Assembly: GCA_016719645.1 (NCBI GenBank)
Contig: JADJYS010000004.1
Coordinates: 62,001-126,000 of the forward strand
Length of the DNA stretch: 64,000 nt
DNA from: a bacterium
GTDB lineage: Bacteria; Krumholzibacteriota; Krumholzibacteriia; LZORAL124-64-63
Direction: 5' to 3'
The notes under the pieces are model-generated. The model had not been told where the DNA came from, did no database searches, and worked only from the letters and a program-made list of their open reading frames with translations. Position numbers and translations under genes: made by a program. Positions 61,084-64,000 of the stretch are shown here, piece by piece (positions within the stretch are counted from its first letter, which is position 1; each line of letters opens with the position of its first letter).

Positions 61084-64000
61084 ATGAAGAGACCCGCGCT
61101 GATCGCCTGGGCGGCCCTGGCCGCCGCGACCGTCCTGGCTCCCGCCGCCGCCCTGGCGGACAGCTTCGCCGGCTACATCCCGGGCCGCATGCTGCTGGAA
61201 TTCGCGGCCGACTACCGCCCCGCGGTCGCCAAGGCCGCCGGCGGCGTGGCCGTGGACGACCCCGCCCTGCAGGCGCTGGCGGACGAGCTGCGCGTCTCGG
61301 CGCTCGAACCGCTCTACCCCGCCGTCCGCTTCGCCGCGAAGGCCGGCGCCCCGGACCTGAGCCGGCACTGGGTGGCGGAGTTCGACCCGTCCGTCGACCT
61401 GGACGCGGCCGCGGCCGCCTTCGCGGCCGTGCCCGGCGTGCGCAAGGCGGTCAAGGACGAGCTGCGGCGCATGGACATCGCCATCCCCAACGACCCCTCC
61501 CTGTCCGGCCAGTGGTACCTGCGCAACACCTCCTACGGCGGCAAGGACGTGCGCTGGCTCGGCGGCTGGCAGGAGGCGCAGGGCGACTCGAACGTGATCG
61601 TGGCCGTCATCGACTCGGGCGTCGACTGGCACCACCCCGACCTCGGCGGGCCGCACCCCGACAAGGTCAACGGCGCGCTGTTCACCAACTGGACCGAGTA
61701 CTACGGCAACCCCGGCACCGACGACGACCACAACGGCCGGGTCGACGACATCCGCGGCTGGGACTTCGTGAGCGGCGCGACCGGCGTGTGGCCCGGCGAG
61801 GACATGTCCGTCGCCGACAACAACCCCATGGACTTCGGCGGCCACGGCACCGGCTGCGCCGGCAACGTGGCGCCCCTGACCGGCAACGGCATCGGCATCA
61901 GCGGCACGGCCGGCGGCTGCAAGATCCTGGCGATCCGCGCCGGCTACCTCAACTCGGCCGGCACCGGCCTGATCGGCATGGCGTGGGCCTCCCAGGGCAT
62001 CATCTACGCGACGGACATGGGCGCGAAGGTCATCAACTGCAGCTGGGGCAGCAGCAGCTACCTGGAGACCGCGGTCGACTACGCCCAGCTCAACGGGGTG
62101 ATCATCGTCGCCGCCGCCGGCAACGACAACCACGAGATCCCCGAGTTCCTCGGCACCGCCGACGGCGTGCTGTCGGTGGCCGCCACCGGCCCGGGCGACG
62201 AGAAGGCCAGCTTCTCCTCCTACGGCACCTGGGTCGAGCTGTCGGCCCCCGGCGCGGGCATCTACACGACCTGGTACGACCACACCACCGCCAGCAGCAC
62301 CTACGCCTCGGTGGACGGCACGTCCTTCGCCTCGCCCATCACCTGCGGCGCGATCGCGCTGCTGTGGTCGGCCCACCCGGCCTACACCCGCGAGCAGATC
62401 ATCGACCTGCTGCTGGCCTCGTGCGACGACATCGACGACATCAACCCCGTCCTCGCCGGCAAGCTCGGCGCCGGCCGGGTGAACCTCCTGAAGGCCCTCG
62501 GCGACCGCCTGCACCGGGTGCCCGCGGAGTTCGCGTCGATCGACGACGCCATCAACAGCGCCGCGCCCGGCGACACCCTCGCCCTGGCGGCCAGCCTCGT
62601 GCTGACCGCGCCCTTCGAGATCAAGGAGAAGGACCTGACCTACCTCGGCGGCTGGGACGACGCCTTCCTGGCGCGCGACCCGGTCGGGACGCCGACCGTG
62701 ATCACGGCCCTGCCCACGAGCCCGGCCATGAGCGTCAACAACGGCGCCGGCCCCGCCGTGGTCGTCGACGGCTTCCGCTGCACCGGCGGCGGCGGCCAGC
62801 AGTACACGAGCATCCCCTACACCGGGCGCTACGGCGGCGGCCTGGTCGTCAGCGGCGACGCGACCCTGCGCAACATCGACGTCACGGGCAACGCCACCGG
62901 CAGCGGCACCCAGATCGGCGGCGGCGGCGGCGTGCTGCTGTACGATTCCGACGCCGTGCTGGAGAACGTGCGCGTGCACGGCAACACCTCGCTCTACGGC
63001 GCCGGCGTGTACGTCTACCGCGGGGCGCCCACGCTGGTCGACTGCGAGATCGACGCCAACACGACGATCGTCAACAACCCGTCCGCGCCGCGCGGCGGCG
63101 GCGTCTACGTCACCGACGCGGCGCTGACCCTGCGCCGGACCGTCGTGAGCGGCCACGCGAACGCCGACCTGGGCGGCGGCATCTACGCCGCCAACAGCAC
63201 CGGCGCGACGACCGTCGTGCTCGACCACGCCGAGATCTCGGGCAACACGGCCAAGAGCAAGGGCTGCGGCGTCTACGTCAACGGGGGCACCCTGACGGCC
63301 GTCGGCGGCCTGATCGCCGCCAACGTCCCGACGCCCGCCGCGACCTTCCTGTACGGCGGCGGCATCTGCGTCGAGGGCGGCGCCGCGAACCTCGACAGCC
63401 TCGAAGTGCGCAACAACAGCGCCATGATCGCCGGCGGCGTGGCCAAGCTCGCCGGCGGTTCGCTGTCCGTCACCAACTCCTCGCTGACGGAAAACACGGC
63501 CGTCTTCTTCGCCGGCGGCCTCTACCTCGACGCGGTGTCCGGCGCGACGCTGACCGGCAACACCATCGCCGCCAACGCGGGCGGCAGCGCCGGCGGCGGC
63601 ATCTACTCCTCGAACGCCTCGGCCACGCTCACCCGGAACCTCGTCGCGGCCAACAGCGGTTCCGCCGCGGCGGTCCCAGGGCGTCTACGCCACGGGCGGC
63701 AGCCTCGTCTTCAACTGCAACGACGTCCACGGCAACGCCGGCGGCGACTACGGCGGCGTCGTCAACCCCACCGGCGCCAACGGCAACGTCTCGGCGGATC
63801 CCCAGTTCTGCGACCTCGCCGCCGGGGACTTCACGGTCTACGACACCTCGCCCTGCCTGCCGGCCCACAGCGGCGGCTGCGGCCAGATCGGCGCCCTGGG
63901 CCAGGGCTGCACCCAGGGCACGGGCGTCGACGACGGCCCCGGCCAGGGCGTGCCGGCGGTCTTCCGGGTCGACCCCGCCTTCCCCAACCCGTTCAACCCC
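61084..64000 (+). CDS. Secreted subtilisin-like protease with beta-helix and sorting domain (3' end outside window)
   Basis: A large exported S8 serine protease. Signal peptide (1-25), inhibitory propeptide to about 140, then catalytic Asp177 (AVIDSGVDWHHPDL), His254 (GGHGTGCAGN) and Ser414 (GTSFASP). Residues from about 480 are right-handed parallel beta-helix coils (GGGVLLYDSDAVLENVRVHG and many similar). Then VDPAFPNPFNP opens a C-terminal sorting domain at the window edge. An extra base at about 63674-63678 breaks the frame in the last helix turn; the second frame restores YATGGSLVFNCN to the end. It probably degrades extracellular protein and stays on the cell surface. Confidence 0.88.
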   Translation, partial: MKRPALIAWAALAAATVLAPAAALADSFAGYIPGRMLLEFAADYRPAVAKAAGGVAVDDPALQALADELRVSALEPLYPAVRFAAKAGAPDLSRHWVAEFDPSVDLDAAAAAFAAVPGVRKAVKDELRRMDIAIPNDPSLSGQWYLRNTSYGGKDVRWLGGWQEAQGDSNVIVAVIDSGVDWHHPDLGGPHPDKVNGALFTNWTEYYGNPGTDDDHNGRVDDIRGWDFVSGATGVWPGEDMSVADNNPMDFGGHGTGCAGNVAPLTGNGIGISGTAGGCKILAIRAGYLNSAGTGLIGMAWASQGIIYATDMGAKVINCSWGSSSYLETAVDYAQLNGVIIVAAAGNDNHEIPEFLGTADGVLSVAATGPGDEKASFSSYGTWVELSAPGAGIYTTWYDHTTASSTYASVDGTSFASPITCGAIALLWSAHPAYTREQIIDLLLASCDDIDDINPVLAGKLGAGRVNLLKALGDRLHRVPAEFASIDDAINSAAPGDTLALAASLVLTAPFEIKEKDLTYLGGWDDAFLARDPVGTPTVITALPTSPAMSVNNGAGPAVVVDGFRCTGGGGQQYTSIPYTGRYGGGLVVSGDATLRNIDVTGNATGSGTQIGGGGGVLLYDSDAVLENVRVHGNTSLYGAGVYVYRGAPTLVDCEIDANTTIVNNPSAPRGGGVYVTDAALTLRRTVVSGHANADLGGGIYAANSTGATTVVLDHAEISGNTAKSKGCGVYVNGGTLTAVGGLIAANVPTPAATFLYGGGICVEGGAANLDSLEVRNNSAMIAGGVAKLAGGSLSVTNSSLTENTAVFFAGGLYLDAVSGATLTGNTIAANAGGSAGGGIYSSNASATLTRNLVAANSGSAAAVPGRLRHGRQPRLQLQRRPRQRRRRLRRRRQPHRRQRQRLGGSPVLRPRRRGLHGLRHLALPAGPQRRLRPDRRPGPGLHPGHGRRRRPRPGRAGGLPGRPRLPQPVQP

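Overview
The window is high-GC bacterial chromosome with short intergenic gaps, many ATGA/GTGA start-stop overlaps, and GTG/TTG starts. The secreted proteins at 44758-45720 and 61084-64000 carry PNPFNP..., SGTY-type C-terminal (FlgD-like/sorting) domains. Together with outer-membrane barrels, large CxxCH cytochromes, many alkaline-phosphatase-superfamily proteins and SPFH and OPT proteins, this points to a Gram-negative member of the FCB/Eisenbacteria-Krumholzibacteria-like lineages (inference; no rRNA is present). Four genes each carry one apparent extra base, which looks more like an assembly from error-prone or metagenomic reads than true pseudogenes.

Layout. 1-8227: MsbA-like exporter (partial), DEDDh exonuclease, transketolase-like enzyme, Tpx, CBM48 protein, secreted PLD, isochorismatase-like hydrolase. 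8234-13031 (minus): OPT transporter, lipoprotein, quinone oxidoreductase, OmpA-like protein. 13223-20173 (plus): a five-gene electron-transfer locus with a membrane b-type cytochrome, a 20-CxxCH and a 19-CxxCH multihaem cytochrome, an outer-membrane beta-barrel, and a membrane-anchored ferredoxin-flavoprotein. 20273-23651: pepT, two giant structured palindromes, then an SPFH/PH-like/ribbon-helix-helix operon. 23719-26530: membrane protein, sigma54 activator with a Cys-rich PAS domain, and a divergent trxA behind a clear -24/-12 promoter with three phased palindromic operators. 26656-29578: two AlkP-superfamily genes, AhpC-type peroxiredoxin, tRNA-Glu, tRNA-Gln. 29686-35995 (minus): TPR protein, lipoprotein, gltX, membrane AlkP protein.

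36139-44666 (plus): metallo-beta-lactamase-fold hydrolase, alpha/beta-hydrolase lacking its nucleophile, two tandem AlkP paralogues, a small RHH-like protein, an EMC3/YidC-like membrane protein, DUF423 and ChrA. 44758-50370: secreted FlgD-domain protein, a third copy of the structured palindrome, and a MacA/MacB-like export operon plus a Yip1 protein. 50589-55992: tRNA-Met, tilS, ftsH, folP, cdaA, a classical housekeeping cluster. 55931-60944 (minus): small unknown gene, HTH and STAS-GAF pair, and an operon for a DUF3524/tRNA-queuosine-mannosyltransferase-like enzyme, a HAD phosphatase and an alpha/beta-hydrolase. 61084 to the edge: a secreted subtilisin fused to a beta-helix and sorting domain.

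The two least explained items are the complete multihaem porin-like conduit at 13223-20173 and a family of nested palindromes (21551-21748, 21771-22067, 45751-45918). The palindromes share a two-hairpin core with compensatory base changes and AGGAG / AGGAY loops, mounted on long outer stems whose sequences are unrelated to one another. A coreless relative lies at 27556-27640.
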